7,825 nucleotides of DNA from an uncultured Eubacteriales bacterium (GTDB lineage: Bacteria > Bacillota > Clostridia > Christensenellales > Aristaeellaceae): positions 1 to 7,825 of the forward strand of contig CADBNX010000066.1 in NCBI GenBank assembly GCA_902796115.1. The letters run 5' to 3'. The notes under the pieces were generated by a model. The model made no database searches and was not told where the DNA came from. It worked only from the letters and a program-made list of their open reading frames with translations. A program made the position numbers and the translations under genes. Positions 6,962 to 7,825 of the stretch are shown here, piece by piece; the stretch's first letter is position 1; each line of letters begins with the position of its first letter.

Positions 6962-6967
6962 CCTCCC
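6962..6967 (-). promoter_or_regulatory. Ribosome binding site of Re-citrate synthase
   Basis: GGGAGG on the minus strand, 7 bases before ATG 6954. It fixes the start there and rules out the in-frame ATG at 6987, which lacks a ribosome binding site and overlaps the promoter. Confidence 0.85.
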
Positions 6968-6970
6968 TTC

Positions 6971-6994
6971 TGTATGCACGTATACAAGTATACG
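6971..6994 (-). promoter_or_regulatory. Probable GntR operator (palindrome plus third repeat unit)
   Basis: CGTATAC (6979-6985) and GTATACG (6988-6994) form a perfect inverted repeat around AA. Read leftward, the same stretch is three units at 8-base intervals: GTATAC (6993-6988), GTATAC (6985-6980) and GCATAC (6977-6972). The core TTGTATAC resembles the TTGTATACAA-like sites bound by several FCD-type GntR regulators. It covers the last part of the -10 box and the expected transcription start, the position expected for a repressor site. Assignment to the GntR protein of this operon is inference from type of site and proximity. Confidence 0.72.
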
Positions 6995-7014
6995 CGTTTT
7001 TTGATCTCTGTAAA
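6987..7014 (-). promoter_or_regulatory. Promoter of the Re-citrate synthase operon
   Basis: Read leftward, TTTACA (7014-7009, 5 of 6 to TTGACA) and TATACT (6992-6987, 5 of 6 to TATAAT) are separated by 16 bases. The start of transcription would fall near 6980, leaving a leader of roughly 25 bases that holds the ribosome binding site. The -10 hexamer is embedded in the palindromic operator. Confidence 0.72.
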
Positions 7015-7017
7015 TAG

Positions 7018-7044
7018 TTTTCCGTTTTCCGCCGCCCGGAAAAC
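7018..7044. repeat. Hairpin and tandem 7-base repeat in the divergent region
   Basis: GTTTTCCG (7024-7031) and CGGAAAAC (7037-7044) are a perfect 8-base inverted repeat around CCGCC. The left arm is part of a tandem TTTTCCG repeat (7018-7024 and 7025-7031), so two alternative pairings exist. It lies directly upstream of the -35 box of the leftward operon and is followed by an A-rich stretch on the plus strand, so it is not a normal terminator in either direction. It could be a second protein-binding site. Confidence 0.45.
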
Positions 7045-7070
7045 AAAAAGAAAACAAACCGCCCGAAAGC

Positions 7071-7115
7071 TTGACAGCCCGTGTACAATATCATTGGAAG
7101 TTCTTCCGGACTTCC
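7071..7115 (+). promoter_or_regulatory. Tentative promoter and leader hairpin of the CobW-family gene
   Basis: TTGACA at 7071-7076 is a perfect -35 hexamer, but no good -10 lies at 16-18 bases; the -10-like TACAAT (7084-7089) and TATCAT (7089-7094) are too close. The promoter is therefore unresolved. GGAAGT (7096-7101) and ACTTCC (7110-7115) form an inverted repeat with an 8-base spacer in the expected leader, a possible operator or small RNA hairpin. Confidence 0.35.
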
Positions 7116-7123
7116 GATGAAAC

Positions 7124-7130
7124 AGGAGGA
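7124..7130 (+). promoter_or_regulatory. Ribosome binding site of the CobW-family gene
   Basis: AGGAGGA at 7124-7130. ATG 7131 follows directly and is too close; the in-frame ATG 7137, 7 bases after AGGAGG, is the probable start and puts the family-typical N-terminus (KIDIISGFLGAGKTT) at residue 3. Confidence 0.85.
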
Positions 7131-7136
7131 ATGCAT

Positions 7137-7825
7137 ATGACCAAAATCGATATCATCTCCGGCTTTTTGGGTGCCGGAAAAACCACACTGATCAAAAAGC
7201 TGCTTTCCGAAGCCCTGAAAGGGCAGCAGGTCGTGCTGATCGAGAACGAATTCGGTGAAATCGGCATCGACGGCGGCTTCCTGAAGGAAGCGGGCATCGA
7301 AATCAAGGAAATGAATTCCGGCTGCATCTGCTGTTCCCTGGTTGGGGATTTCGGCACCGCGCTGAACGAAGTCATTTCCAAATACCATCCGGACAGGATC
7401 ATTATCGAGCCCTCCGGGGTCGGCAAGCTTTCCGACGTTATCAAAGCCGTGCAGAAAGCGGGACTCACCGGAGACGTGACGCTCAACAGCTATACCACGG
7501 TGGCGGACGTCACCAAATGCGCCATGTATATGAAAGCGTTCGGAGAGTTTTTCGCCAACCAGATCCAGTTTGCCAAGGTGGTCATCCTCAGCCGTACCGA
7601 CACCGCGAAAGCGACGGAAGAGAAAGTAGCCGCGGCTGTCGCGCTGATCCGGGAACTGAACGCGGAATGCGCCGTCATCACCACCCCGATCGACCAGCTG
7701 GACGGCAAAAAAATCCTGGAAACCATGGAAGAAGGAAAAAAGGAATTTTCCCTGTCCGTGCCGCTTCCGGACGATGAGGACGAAGAAGAGCACCATCACC
7801 ACCATCACGATGACGACGATGACGA
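7137..7825 (+). CDS. COG0523/CobW-family GTPase, metallochaperone type, 3' truncated
   Basis: The frame runs off the right edge; 229 codons are seen, probably about two thirds of the protein. It carries a Walker A motif GFLGAGKTT (9-17), ENEFGE (36-41), the metal-binding CxCC of the family in GCICC (62-66) and EPSGVG (91-96). The G4 position, NKxD in many GTPases, reads SRTD (152-155). At 212-229 an acidic stretch leads into six consecutive histidines (219-224) and then a run of aspartates, cut by the window end; such His-rich tracts typically link the GTPase and C-terminal domains in this family and bind metal. Known of the family: GTP-driven insertion or delivery of Zn, Co or other metals; well-studied members include CobW, YjiA, ZigA and nitrile hydratase activators. 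The exact metal and client here are unknown. It is divergent from the Re-citrate synthase operon, 182 bases between starts. Confidence 0.93.
   Translation, partial: MTKIDIISGFLGAGKTTLIKKLLSEALKGQQVVLIENEFGEIGIDGGFLKEAGIEIKEMNSGCICCSLVGDFGTALNEVISKYHPDRIIIEPSGVGKLSDVIKAVQKAGLTGDVTLNSYTTVADVTKCAMYMKAFGEFFANQIQFAKVVILSRTDTAKATEEKVAAAVALIRELNAECAVITTPIDQLDGKKILETMEEGKKEFSLSVPLPDDEDEEEHHHHHHDDDDD

Noticed and set aside
7082..7089. A GntR half-site near the CobW promoter (TTGTACAC on the minus strand)
   Set aside because: It differs from the TTGTATAC core, lacks a good second arm, and short palindromic hexamers like TGTACA occur by chance.
6702..7808. A 368-codon minus-strand open frame spanning the CobW gene, the divergent region and the start of Re-citrate synthase
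   Set aside because: It runs antisense through the Walker A and CxCC coding sequence of the GTPase and then through a promoter region, and its product has no recognisable domain. The forward frame is clearly the real gene.
7791..7823. Engineered His tag (six His followed by Asp run)
   Set aside because: The tract is in the interior of a CobW-family protein at the place where natural His-rich metal-binding linkers occur, with mixed CAC/CAT codons and no vector-like sequence around it.
1..7825. CRISPR array, insertion sequence, prophage, attachment site or replication origin
   Set aside because: No repeat-spacer pattern, transposase, terminal inverted repeats or integrase is visible. No duplicated tRNA 3' end was noticed downstream of the tRNA-Leu gene within the window.

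Overview
The window looks like a chromosomal segment of a fairly GC-rich, anaerobic member of the Bacillota, most likely class Clostridia. The reasons are the strong AGGAGG-type ribosome binding sites, sigma-A-like promoters, compact U-tract terminators, a tRNA with an encoded CCA end, an NAD/Mn-type family 4 glycosidase, and above all a citrate synthase of the Re-face type, which is known from strict anaerobes such as Clostridium kluyveri. Genus cannot be fixed from this sequence alone. Nothing suggests a phage, plasmid or insertion sequence.

Left part (1-1805, rightward): the C-terminal 180 residues of a GH4 glycosidase enter from the left edge and end at a perfect 12-bp hairpin terminator. 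A tRNA-Leu(UAA) follows with its own TATAAT box and terminator. After a 150-base leader comes a complete ADP-ribosylglycohydrolase (DraG/ARH type). A hairpin at 1765-1805 ends this gene and, more strongly, the leftward operon that converges on it.

Central part (6954 down to 1861, leftward): four tightly packed genes, read in this order: Re-citrate synthase, GntR/FCD regulator, single-chain aconitase, isocitrate dehydrogenase. The gaps are 11 and 2 bases, and the last junction is a 4-base ATGA overlap. The three enzymes form the complete oxidative branch from oxaloacetate and acetyl-CoA to 2-oxoglutarate, the route anaerobes use to make glutamate. The embedded regulator probably controls its own operon: a perfect inverted repeat (CGTATAC-AA-GTATACG) overlaps the -10 box of the leftward promoter, and a third, degenerate GTATAC unit follows at the same 8-base spacing.

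Right part (7137 to edge, rightward): divergent from the operon is a COG0523/CobW GTPase, a likely metal chaperone, cut by the window end just inside a His6/Asp-rich metal-binding tract. The 182-base divergent region also holds an 8-bp hairpin and a tandem TTTTCCG repeat.

The most useful new hypothesis is the self-contained regulatory circuit: a GntR-FCD repressor inside a Re-citrate synthase operon with its operator on the promoter core, perhaps sensing citrate or another carboxylate.
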